A DNA stretch of 64,000 nt from Verrucomicrobiia bacterium (GTDB taxonomy: Bacteria > Verrucomicrobiota > Verrucomicrobiia > Verrucomicrobiales > DEV007): positions 1 to 64,000 of the forward strand of contig JAUIAH010000027.1 of assembly GCA_030425385.1 (NCBI GenBank), written 5' to 3'. Position 1 is the first letter of the stretch. Every line of letters begins with the position of its first letter. A program made the translations under genes and the position numbers. The notes beneath the pieces are model-generated. The model saw only the letters and a program-made list of their open reading frames with translations, was not told the DNA's origin and did not search any database. Positions 52,703 to 60,974 of the stretch are shown here, one piece after another.

Positions 52703-54937
52703 TCATTGTTCGGCGGCTTCTGGCAGGTAGACGACTCGCAGACGCACAAAAGTCCTCGCACTCTCGGGAGGCGTGAGCCGAAAGGTCACGTCCTCAGTCC
52801 CGTCACCATTGTCTACGGGAACCCCTCGCATTTCCCATAAGGCCGGGTGCTCTGCCCATCCCTCGGGGTCAGTCAGGTCTGTCGTGATTTCTAAATGACA
52901 TGTTAGCTCACCCACGGCGTAGCGCGCGGATGTTTCCTGCAGCCCTCCCCTAGGACGGCGGTAGGAGAAATGAATTCCAGCGACAGCCTCTTCCACCACC
53001 ACCAGTCCGTTGGGGAGGTGATAATCCGATCCATCGGCAGGGTGGGTACGTGCGAGAAACTCGAATAGATTGTTGGCCTCATCAGCATCGTCATTGCCGG
53101 AGGGATCCAAGTCAGGCATGGGATTTCCTGAATCTATTGAAAGTGTTTCAGCGATCCAGGTCGCATAGGATTCGTAGGCCATGCCGATAGGATCGCTCCC
53201 CACCCGGCGCGGGCGCACTCCGCGACTGATCCGGACCTCATCCATGTAGCCTGGAAATCCGCCGAGAGTGAGTGACCAATCCTGATCCCGATCCCAATTA
53301 GGAAGTGGTGGAAGGCTATTTCCCTCTTGTGAGAGATCTTGTGGAATGATCCTCCCATTCACCCAAACGCGAATCGCTCCATCTGCCTCCATGACCATCT
53401 TCACGCGCATCCACTGCGCAGAGAAGTTTCCATCGTGCAAGAAATCTCGCGACTGTGAACGCGTGAGCACCTCGGCACTACTCGCGTTCGCTATCAATGT
53501 TGGGGCGTAGGGCTTTGACCATGCGTGCGTACGCATTTGAAAGAAGGTGTCGTAGTTCTGCCGGAAAAGGAGAAAGCCACGCTCATCACCCAAAGCATGA
53601 GTCTCGATGGGACCGGACTTCTTGATTTGCCACTCGATTGTCAGTTCGCTGCCTTCTTCCGGGAGTACCATGCTGTCTGGAATCCCTGATACATGTAATT
53701 GATCCGTTTCATCGAGAAACTCGACCACACCTCCAGACGGCTGCCACATCCACTCAAGCTGGTCCGTACGAAAGGTCGTGTCGCCAACCGGTGTCAAATG
53801 GAAGCCGTTTCCCGATGCATCCATACCGTCACCGTCTAAATGATAGAGCGCGATGGTGTGATCATCCACTTCAAAGGGCTCTCCGAGCGGCGTATCTCCC
53901 GGACCGTCGGCATCGGGATCAATCCCTCCCATCGGATCCAATGCAAATGCGGGCAGCGCGAAGACGCGAAAGCCATTATCGGTCGTGTGGCGTGCCGCGG
54001 TGGCCGCATTGATATTCACATTCTGTTGATCCCACAGAGAATTCCCCCAATCGCCTCCACGGATATCGACCTTGGGCGGATCCGCATTCGCAAAGTCGTT
54101 GAGGCGGTCTTCCGTCCATTCCACCACGTTCCCACCCATGTGCATCACACCATAGGGAGATTCCGCGGAGGAACCGCCAGCGTCGACGTTGCAATGCCCC
54201 TGAGGACCGTCTCCTCGGAAGTTGGTCAATTTGACGCCAGGACTGGCATTGATGATCGCTCCTTCGTCCAGGATCGCAGCAACAGGATCATCATCAGTGG
54301 CCTGTGGATAGCGCCAATAATGCGGGATCGCTCCAGGCCCACCTTCCTCAGGCGTGCGCGGATCGTAATAGGCCGCCTTGTGCCATTCACTATGAGTGGG
54401 CAAGAACACCGTCGCCCCAGGAGCGCGTTGTGGGAAAAGCATGCTCATATCATAGACACCTCTTTCCGTTCCCCCGGGACCCTGACCGTTCTGCAGCCAA
54501 TTCACAAACCGAGCAGCATCCGACCAACTGACGAAGATGACTGGGGATTGGGCTCTGCCCGGCATCGATTTATAAATGTAGGGATCTCCACTCGTGCCGC
54601 TCCCTTCCCGAGAAATGACGCGATGATCAATTCCCTTCGCCTCATCCACATACGTCTCCATACGAGGATCCCACAATTGATAGACATCACCATAACGAGC
54701 GACTCTATTTAGAAATACCGTGTACTGCGCAACGGAAACCTCATGCTTGGCGGCCGCGTAAGCATACGAGACAGATCCCATCGAAACCACGGTGCTGAAT
54801 TGGCCATTGGGTTCGGACTCCATGCCCACATTTCCAAGATCATCGATCATCTGCCACGTGAAGAACACGTTGGCCCTCAGCGGACTAAGGAACAGCAGGC
54901 TCCATGCCACGACTGTACCAAGAACATAATTACCCAT
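52703..54937 (-). CDS. Exported SUMF1-like plus LamG-domain protein
   Basis: The product is 744 residues with a signal peptide (VLGTVVAWSLLFLSPLRA). Residues about 45-320 form a SUMF1/formylglycine-generating-type fold (AKHEVSVAQYTVFLNRVA, SWSDAARFVNWLQNG, MGGNVVEWTEDRL, GGDWGNSLWDQQNVN, TDNGFRVFAL). No cysteine is found at the catalytic positions of true FGE, so enzyme activity is unlikely. Residues about 350-560 form a concanavalin-like LamG domain (YHLDGDGMDASGNGFHLTP, GFPGYMDEVRISRG). Probably an extracellular binding protein. Confidence 0.85.
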   Translation of the reverse strand: MGNYVLGTVVAWSLLFLSPLRANVFFTWQMIDDLGNVGMESEPNGQFSTVVSMGSVSYAYAAAKHEVSVAQYTVFLNRVARYGDVYQLWDPRMETYVDEAKGIDHRVISREGSGTSGDPYIYKSMPGRAQSPVIFVSWSDAARFVNWLQNGQGPGGTERGVYDMSMLFPQRAPGATVFLPTHSEWHKAAYYDPRTPEEGGPGAIPHYWRYPQATDDDPVAAILDEGAIINASPGVKLTNFRGDGPQGHCNVDAGGSSAESPYGVMHMGGNVVEWTEDRLNDFANADPPKVDIRGGDWGNSLWDQQNVNINAATAARHTTDNGFRVFALPAFALDPMGGIDPDADGPGDTPLGEPFEVDDHTIALYHLDGDGMDASGNGFHLTPVGDTTFRTDQLEWMWQPSGGVVEFLDETDQLHVSGIPDSMVLPEEGSELTIEWQIKKSGPIETHALGDERGFLLFRQNYDTFFQMRTHAWSKPYAPTLIANASSAEVLTRSQSRDFLHDGNFSAQWMRVKMVMEADGAIRVWVNGRIIPQDLSQEGNSLPPLPNWDRDQDWSLTLGGFPGYMDEVRISRGVRPRRVGSDPIGMAYESYATWIAETLSIDSGNPMPDLDPSGNDDADEANNLFEFLARTHPADGSDYHLPNGLVVVEEAVAGIHFSYRRPRGGLQETSARYAVGELTCHLEITTDLTDPEGWAEHPALWEMRGVPVDNGDGTEDVTFRLTPPESARTFVRLRVVYLPEAAEQ

Positions 54938-55134
54938 AGGAACCGAAGAAGTATGATAACGTTAGTATTTGCAAATCCCTTCCTCGCTACATTGCGGCGA
55001 AGCGGAATGAGGAGATTCCTAGGTGATTCATTGAAGATAAACCAGCGATTTCTTGCCTAACCAAAGATCTCTCCCGTATGTGACGATTGGTTAGGCCATA
55101 GCACCCCGACCAGTGTCAGATGGTGACAATCTCT
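54938..55134. other. Intergenic region with a 10-bp inverted repeat
   Basis: No gene was found in this 197-bp stretch. It holds a perfect inverted repeat, gcctaaccaa (55055-55064) and ttggttaggc (55087-55096), around a 22-bp loop. It lies just downstream of the mgtE stop (minus) and upstream of the SUMF1-LamG gene, so a terminator or regulatory stem is possible; no T-run follows. Confidence 0.5.
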
Positions 55135-56532
55135 TCAAATTCCCAGGATCCACTTGGCCAAGCCGAAGTAGATGATGAGGCCCGTGACATCGACCACGGT
55201 CGTGATGGCCGGTGAAGCGACTACGGCAGGGTCTAACTTGAGTGCGCGGGCTAGGATCGGCAACGCCGCCCCCAGGACGGTCGAGGTCGTGACTTGAGCG
55301 GTGAGCGAGCAGGCGACGATCAGCGCAAGATCACTCGTCTTCAAGACTTGTCCGGTGGCGCTTGTCTCGGGCAAGGCCATCATGACCACTGGCGTCAGAA
55401 GGGCAACGCATCCCCCTAACAAGAGCCCCATCAACAGCCCAATCCGCAGTTCTTTCCAGATCGCTCCCAGGAATTCGCGCGGCTCGAATTCTCCCAAAGA
55501 CATGGCGCGAATGACCGTGGTCGCCGCTTGAGCACCCGTGTTGCCACCGGCTGCCACGACCATCGGCATGTAGAGCGCGAGGAGGAACCACCCGTCAAGA
55601 ACACTTTCATACGAGCAGATGACATAGCCTGACACAATAGCCAATAACGCCAACCCTAGCACCCACAGGAATCGGCGACGAAAGTGTGAGAATACAGGAG
55701 TTTCCAAGTAATCCGTTTCTTCTTGGTGTCCGGAAATCCCTGATTGGCGTTCCAAATCCTCCGTGGATTCTTCCTGCAGAATCTCCATGGCGTCATCGTG
55801 CGTGATGACCCCGAGAAGACGCTGTTCGCCATCGACCACTGGAAGCGTCATGAGGTCGTATTTGAGCATCATGTTAGCCGCTTCCTCCTGATCATCCATG
55901 GCATCAATGGTCACCGTCTCTGGCTGCATGACATCGGTGATGCGCAGGGTGGCTGGGTTGAACGTGAGGTCACGCAAACGCAGTTTCCCGAGGATCCGTT
56001 GCTGCTCATCGACGACGTAGATCCGCGCGAGGATCTCCGTTTCCTCTTTCTTCTCGGCGAGCATGGCGATGGCTTCCGCGATGGTCATTTCACTCCGCAC
56101 TCTGGCGAAGGCGGTCGTCATGCGTCCCCCTGCTACGGTCTCCGGATAGCGCAGGAGCTCTTCTGCCGTCTCCTTGGTCTCTTCATCCAGCAGGTTGATG
56201 TAGCGGTCGCGATCCTCATCGGATACCTCTTGAAGGAAGTCCGCGAGGTCATCGTCCCACATCTCTTCAAGCGCCTCGGCCTGAACGGATTGAGGAAAGT
56301 GTTGGAGAATCACATCGGCCAAGGGCGCAGGGAGATGGGGCAGCAACCTCTCGAAATCGTCACTGTTGAGCGTCTTGAGAAGTTTGGCCTGATTTCCCTC
56401 GTCGAGCTCTTCAAAAGCCTCGGCGGCCGCTTGGGGAGGCATGCGCTCCAGGAGGGTGCGGAGGGCCACGGCATCACCGTTAGGCACGAGCCCCCAGAAG
56501 CGTTCTTTGAGACCTTGAGCAGGATACGACAC
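55135..56532 (-). CDS. mgtE: MgtE magnesium transporter
   Basis: The product is 465 residues with the standard layout: an acidic helical N domain (about 1-130, EEMWDDDLADFLQEV), two CBS domains (about 135-260, ITDVMQPETVTIDAMD and VVDGEQRLLGVITHDDAME) and five membrane helices (about 285-465). YMPMVVAAGGNTGAQAATTV is the Mg2+ selectivity region. The protein senses cytoplasmic Mg2+ through the N and CBS domains. Only 83 bp separate it from the divergent DUF1015 gene, too short for an M-box riboswitch. Confidence 0.95.
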   Translation of the reverse strand: MSYPAQGLKERFWGLVPNGDAVALRTLLERMPPQAAAEAFEELDEGNQAKLLKTLNSDDFERLLPHLPAPLADVILQHFPQSVQAEALEEMWDDDLADFLQEVSDEDRDRYINLLDEETKETAEELLRYPETVAGGRMTTAFARVRSEMTIAEAIAMLAEKKEETEILARIYVVDEQQRILGKLRLRDLTFNPATLRITDVMQPETVTIDAMDDQEEAANMMLKYDLMTLPVVDGEQRLLGVITHDDAMEILQEESTEDLERQSGISGHQEETDYLETPVFSHFRRRFLWVLGLALLAIVSGYVICSYESVLDGWFLLALYMPMVVAAGGNTGAQAATTVIRAMSLGEFEPREFLGAIWKELRIGLLMGLLLGGCVALLTPVVMMALPETSATGQVLKTSDLALIVACSLTAQVTTSTVLGAALPILARALKLDPAVVASPAITTVVDVTGLIIYFGLAKWILGI

Positions 56533-56615
56533 GGGTCGACTGTTCCCGGCGTCCGCCCGATGTCTACCGGGAATGCCACTTGAGTCAGAACGATCTTGCG
56601 CTAGGTAGACAGTCC

Positions 56616-57839
56616 ATGCGTTGCAAAGCTTTTCAAGGGCTCGTCCCCAATCCTGACCACGTGGACGGCGTGGCGACTGTTCCCTATGATGTCGTGAACA
56701 CGGAGGAGGCTCGGGCCCTGGCCCAGGGGCGTCCTCACGACCTCCTCCATGTTGACCGCGCTGAAATCGACCTTCCCGCGGACACAGATCCCTATAGCGC
56801 TATCGTTTACGAAACGGCTCGGGCCAAATTCCAAGAGCTCCAAGCCGAGGGCATCCTTCAGCGTGAGGAGAAGCCGTGCCTCTACGTTTACGAGCAGGTG
56901 ATGGGCGAGCATCGGCAAACGGGAATTGCTCTCGCGTGCCATATTGACGACTATGGGGATAACAAGATCCGCAAACACGAAAAGACGCGGCAAGTGAAAG
57001 AGGATGATCGTACGCGCTTGGTGGACTCCCTATCCGCACACACGGGCCCGATCTTTCTCACCTACAAGGACCGCTCTGCCATTGACGCCAAAGTGGCCGA
57101 GATCCAGGAGGGTGCGCCCGTCTACGACATCGTCGATGAACGCAACGTGCAGCACCGCGTTTGGCGCGTGACGGATGGAGAGGCTATCTTGAAGGAATTT
57201 GCGGAAGTGCCTCTGAGCTACGTGGCGGATGGGCATCACCGCAGCGCGAGCGCCTGGCGTGTGGGTTCGGAAAGACGGGCTAAGAATGCGGCCCACACCG
57301 GTGACGAAACCTACAATTGGTTTCTGGGCGTGCTCTTCCCCGCCAGCCAACTCAAAGTGTTAGGGTATCACCGTGTGGTGAAAGACCTTCAAGGCATGGA
57401 TCCCGCTGGATTCTTGGCAAAACTGAAAGGGGTCGCCACCGTGGAAAGTGACGGAAAGAAAGATCCCCAACGCCCCGGCGAGACCTGTGTCTACTTGGGC
57501 GGTCAGTGGCACACGATCACCTGGCCAGAGAAGGAGACAGATAGCCCCATCGAGAAGCTCGATGTGAGCACCCTTCAACAACTTGTCTTAGAGCCGATGT
57601 TAGGCATCGCCGATGTGCGCACCGATAGCCGAATCGATTTCGTGGGTGGCATTCGCGGGACGGGCGAGCTTGAGAAGCGCGTTGATTCTGGGGACTGGGC
57701 CGTGGCTTTCTCCATGTTTCCCGTCACGGTCGATCAATTGATGAAAATTGCTGATGCCGACGAAATCATGCCGCCCAAGAGCACCTGGTTCGAGCCGAAA
57801 CTCCGTTCCGGTCTCTTTGTCTACACCATCGACGATTAA
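56616..57839 (+). CDS. DUF1015 family protein
   Basis: The product is 407 residues, cytoplasmic. Family blocks include VATVPYDVVNTEEARAL near 18, RKHEKTRQVKEDDRTRLVD near 118, YVADGHHRSASAWRVG near 205 and FVGGIRGTG near 345. In many genomes DUF1015 genes sit next to serine-biosynthesis genes, so a link to that pathway has been proposed; that neighbourhood is absent here. ATG at 56616 follows an AGGTAG-type site; an upstream TTG is possible. It is followed 14 bp later by a methyltransferase gene. Confidence 0.88.
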   Translation: MRCKAFQGLVPNPDHVDGVATVPYDVVNTEEARALAQGRPHDLLHVDRAEIDLPADTDPYSAIVYETARAKFQELQAEGILQREEKPCLYVYEQVMGEHRQTGIALACHIDDYGDNKIRKHEKTRQVKEDDRTRLVDSLSAHTGPIFLTYKDRSAIDAKVAEIQEGAPVYDIVDERNVQHRVWRVTDGEAILKEFAEVPLSYVADGHHRSASAWRVGSERRAKNAAHTGDETYNWFLGVLFPASQLKVLGYHRVVKDLQGMDPAGFLAKLKGVATVESDGKKDPQRPGETCVYLGGQWHTITWPEKETDSPIEKLDVSTLQQLVLEPMLGIADVRTDSRIDFVGGIRGTGELEKRVDSGDWAVAFSMFPVTVDQLMKIADADEIMPPKSTWFEPKLRSGLFVYTIDD

Positions 57840-57853
57840 ATCACCGAGATGAG

Positions 57854-58483
57854 ATGAGCCGCGCCATCCAGCAAGCCCAACTCGCGCAAGACATGAAGCG
57901 GCTGAAGAAACAGCTTCAGCGTCTCTGTCAGGATCGCCTGGATGTCGCAGACGGCAAGCGCTTGCGTGTGCTCGACCTTGCTTGTGGGGAATGCTTTGAG
58001 GCGGAAATGCTCTCCAAGGCCTTGCGAGATCTCGCGAGCAAAGATGCCCATCCGTTAGACCTGAACGTGGAGTTTGTGGGTGCCGATATCCGCGAAGCGG
58101 AGATTGGCCGGGCAGCGGAACGCTGTGGAAGCGGACCTGAAGGAATCGACTACCGTTTTCTGGTGAAGGATGGCCAGAAAGTGGCGCAAGATGCCGATTT
58201 GGATGAACCCTTCGACGTCGTCTTTGTGCGGCACCAGAATTACTACCTCGGCGGCAAGGAATGGCATGCACTCTTCGAACAGAGCCTAGAGAAACTCGCC
58301 CCTGAAGGCAAGCTCGTGATCACCTCCTACTTTGATCATGAACATGAATTGGCCAAAGGGGCCATTCAGAAAGTGGGTGGCGAACTCATCGATGACATCG
58401 CCAATCGCGAGGCGCGCGCGTTGCAGACGAAGGGCAAGCATGTTGACAAGCGTCTTGCCATGTTCCGTCGGCGCGAACGTTAG
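57854..58483 (+). CDS. Class I SAM-dependent methyltransferase
   Basis: The product is 209 residues. Motif I is VLDLACGECFEAEML near 40, motif II region FVGADIREAEIG near 78 and the post-motif FDVVFVRHQNYYLGG near 125, followed by LVITSYF. An N-terminal coiled region is rich in Gln, Lys and Arg (DMKRLKKQLQRLCQ). The substrate is unknown. It lies between a DUF1015 gene (14 bp upstream) and an RtcB gene (3 bp downstream), so an RNA or nucleotide substrate is plausible. It lacks the E-x2-E-H...H pattern of Hen1-type methylases. Confidence 0.85.
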   Translation: MSRAIQQAQLAQDMKRLKKQLQRLCQDRLDVADGKRLRVLDLACGECFEAEMLSKALRDLASKDAHPLDLNVEFVGADIREAEIGRAAERCGSGPEGIDYRFLVKDGQKVAQDADLDEPFDVVFVRHQNYYLGGKEWHALFEQSLEKLAPEGKLVITSYFDHEHELAKGAIQKVGGELIDDIANREARALQTKGKHVDKRLAMFRRRER

Positions 58484-58486
58484 GAG

Positions 58487-60034
58487 ATGGACTGGACGCG
58501 GGAAGACCTGATTGCCGAGGGATGGCCAGAAGACAGCCCGTTCGAGCCTTTGCTAGACGAGGCGAGTCGTTTGATCGCTCAAGGCAATACCGATCGGGCC
58601 TACATTCTCAAGCGCTTGGATCGGAAACACCCGCGTCAGCAGGCCACCCTGACCATGCGTGCCGAAGGCCTTCCCTTTAGCGAGGCCATCGAAGCGGAGA
58701 GCAAGGAAGAGCTGAAGAATCTCAAGGCCGCGCGTCGCACCATGCGTGAACTCATGGCCTGCCCCGTTGTGACCGCAGGCGCGTTGATGCCTGACACTTG
58801 TCCATCCGGAAGTGCCATCGCCTCCATCCCTGTTGGTGGCGCCATCTCCGCGCAGAACGCGATCCTCCCCGCTGCACACGGCTCCGATATTTGTTGCTCC
58901 ATGCAGGCGACACTCTTCGAGGCCCCACGCGAGATGGAAGTCTCCCCCATGATGGACGCTCTCGTTTCCGTCACTCGCTTCGGCCCTGGCGGGCGCTCCC
59001 CTGACGCCTGGATCCCTCATCGCGTGCTCGACGAACCCGTCTGGGAGAACCCCTTTCTCCGAGGCTTTCAGAACTATGCGAGGATGCACTTGGCCGATCA
59101 AGGTGATGGCAATCACTTCGCCTTCCTCGGACGCATGATCATGGACGACGCCATGCTGCAGAAACTGCACGCCGCCGGCCATGGCGAGGTATTTGCCAGG
59201 GTCGCCGCAGGGAAACCCTATCATGTGCTCGTCACTCACCACGGATCACGTGGTCTGGGCGCACGCGTGTATCAGCGTGGACTGGAAGCCGCCGTGGCCG
59301 CGACCAAACAGATCGCCCGAGGGATTCCCGAGGCCGCTGCATGGCTGGATGTGAACGCTCCTCAGGGCCGCGACTACTGGCAAGCTTTGCAGTACGTCGC
59401 GCGCTGGACCAGAGCCAATCACGCACTGATCCACGAGCGTTTCCTCGCCGAGCTCGGCATGCTTCCGTTAGGATCCTTTGGCAATGAGCACAATTTCGTG
59501 TGGCAACGAGGCGAGCACTTCCTCCATGGCAAGGGGGCCACACCCGCCTGGCGGGATGATATCGGAAGACCATTGTTAGGCTTGATTCCTCTCAATATGG
59601 CGAGCCCGATTCTAGTCGTGCTCGGGGGAGATCAAGATGCCTTCTTATCCTTTGCTCCTCATGGCGCTGGTCGCAATCTCTCGCGCCGTGCGGTCCTACG
59701 CACCTTCCGATTGAAGGATGGGAGCTTCGACGAAGAAGCGATGGAACGCGCCCTGACACAAGCCACCAAAGGAATCGACGTGCGATGGTATCAGGGCAAA
59801 GCGGATCTTTCTGAAAGCCCGTTAGGATACAAGCCAGCGCAGACCGTGCGCGAACAGATCGCTCAATTTGAGCTGGCAACGGTGGTCGGTGAAGTGGCCC
59901 CCTTGGGATCCGTGATGGCCGGCCGCGGTCGAGGGCGTGAGGAAGAACTCACGCCCAAGCAGCGCCGCCAAATGGAGCATCGCTCCGAGCGCCGGAAGCA
60001 ACGGCAAGCGTTGCGTGAGCGCTGGGACGACTAA
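58487..60034 (+). CDS. rtcB: RtcB-type RNA ligase, divergent
   Basis: The product is 515 residues. All active-site positions of RtcB are recognisable: D134 and C137 (GSDICCSM), H210 (GDGNHF), H251/H252 (THHGSRGLG), H335 (GNEHNFVW) and the guanylylated H392 (APHGAGRNLSR). RtcB joins 2',3'-cyclic phosphate and 5'-OH RNA ends using GTP and Mn2+. Compared with the E. coli type it has a longer N-terminus and ends in a very basic tail (KQRRQMEHRSERRKQRQAL), which may bind RNA. Three bases separate it from the methyltransferase gene. No archease or RtcA gene is adjacent. Confidence 0.9.
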   Translation: MDWTREDLIAEGWPEDSPFEPLLDEASRLIAQGNTDRAYILKRLDRKHPRQQATLTMRAEGLPFSEAIEAESKEELKNLKAARRTMRELMACPVVTAGALMPDTCPSGSAIASIPVGGAISAQNAILPAAHGSDICCSMQATLFEAPREMEVSPMMDALVSVTRFGPGGRSPDAWIPHRVLDEPVWENPFLRGFQNYARMHLADQGDGNHFAFLGRMIMDDAMLQKLHAAGHGEVFARVAAGKPYHVLVTHHGSRGLGARVYQRGLEAAVAATKQIARGIPEAAAWLDVNAPQGRDYWQALQYVARWTRANHALIHERFLAELGMLPLGSFGNEHNFVWQRGEHFLHGKGATPAWRDDIGRPLLGLIPLNMASPILVVLGGDQDAFLSFAPHGAGRNLSRRAVLRTFRLKDGSFDEEAMERALTQATKGIDVRWYQGKADLSESPLGYKPAQTVREQIAQFELATVVGEVAPLGSVMAGRGRGREEELTPKQRRQMEHRSERRKQRQALRERWDD

Positions 60035-60035
60035 C

Positions 60036-60731
60036 TTATCGGATCCGCCCCCGGAACGTCGCCAACACGGCTGGAGAAGGCGCTGTCCGCTGTGCCCACA
60101 GCGGTGTCGAAGCACGCATGCTGCCTCGCAAATGCTGTTCCAAACCATCGGACACGGCCATGGCGACCGCCCGTTGATAGTTTGGATCAAGACACCGCTG
60201 GCGCTCCCAGACATTCGATAAGAAACCCGCCTCCACGAGGATGGCACGACTCGCGGTATTCTTCGCCAACACCGCGTAGCCGCGACGTTTCACGCCGCGA
60301 TTCATCACCCCGCGCAAACGCGCCAGACACCCTTGCACGTGCGCCGCCAGAGCGCGACTGGCCGCACCGTGATAGTAGGTTTCCACCCCACGTGCCTCCG
60401 CGTTCACAGCGGCATTGTAGTGCAGACTGACGAAGACACATCCAGGATAGCGTTGACTAAGATCACGGCGTTGTGCCAGTGTGAGAAAGACATCCGTCTG
60501 GCGCGTGAGTACCACCCGAAACCCGCGGCGAGCCAATTCCGATGCTAGGTAGCGCGAGGTCGCAAGCGCCACCTGTTTCTCCATCACGCCGGGACGTACG
60601 GCGCCAGGGTCGCGCCCACCATGACCAGGGTCGATGATGATAGTCTGGGCTTGCGTGAGATTCAGAAGTGAGGTCATGACCCAAAGGGCCAAGGTCCACA
60701 AGGGGACACGAAGAGAGAAGAGCGATTTCAT
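60036..60731 (-). CDS. N-acetylmuramoyl-L-alanine amidase (Amidase_3), exported
   Basis: The product is 231 residues with a signal peptide (LWTLALWVMTSLLNLTQA). The zinc site is IIIDPGHGGRDPGAV (His), MEKQVALA with its Glu, SLHYNA (His), and the catalytic Glu in AILVEAGFLSN. It cuts the amide bond between muramic acid and the stem peptide in murein. The start at 60731 puts the signal peptide first; a longer frame adds 33 residues without it. Its stop is 1 bp from the rtcB stop. Confidence 0.92.
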   Translation of the reverse strand: MKSLFSLRVPLWTLALWVMTSLLNLTQAQTIIIDPGHGGRDPGAVRPGVMEKQVALATSRYLASELARRGFRVVLTRQTDVFLTLAQRRDLSQRYPGCVFVSLHYNAAVNAEARGVETYYHGAASRALAAHVQGCLARLRGVMNRGVKRRGYAVLAKNTASRAILVEAGFLSNVWERQRCLDPNYQRAVAMAVSDGLEQHLRGSMRASTPLWAQRTAPSPAVLATFRGRIR

Positions 60732-60974
60732 GAGAGACAGAGGGTTAGCGTTCCGGTCGCACAGCATCCTGCTAGTCAGGAGATCTGATCTAGCATTGTG
60801 CGACTGATCCGCTTGCAGAGCGCTCGACAAGCAATGGATGAGAGATGGACGCAGGCTCTCCGAAAGCTATTCAGGAAATTGTCTCTAAGGTGATGTCGAT
60901 TGGGATCCAGGAATGCCGCTTCTCAGAGCAAATAGCATTGAAACCGGCCTTGAATCCGCTACATCTTGACGCCG

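Noticed and set aside
55055-55096. Possible isolated attC site
   Set aside because: Core-like ends are present, but 42 bp is below known attC lengths, the arms are perfectly paired without the extrahelical bases attC needs, and GTTAGGC occurs often in genes of this genome.
56533-56615. Possible Mg2+ riboswitch before mgtE
   Set aside because: Only 83 bp separate mgtE from the divergent gene, and no M-box-like helices were recognised; MgtE is gated directly by Mg2+.
60845-60965. Short frame upstream of the POT transporter
   Set aside because: It runs into the transporter coding sequence in another frame and shows no signal, domain or ribosome-binding site.
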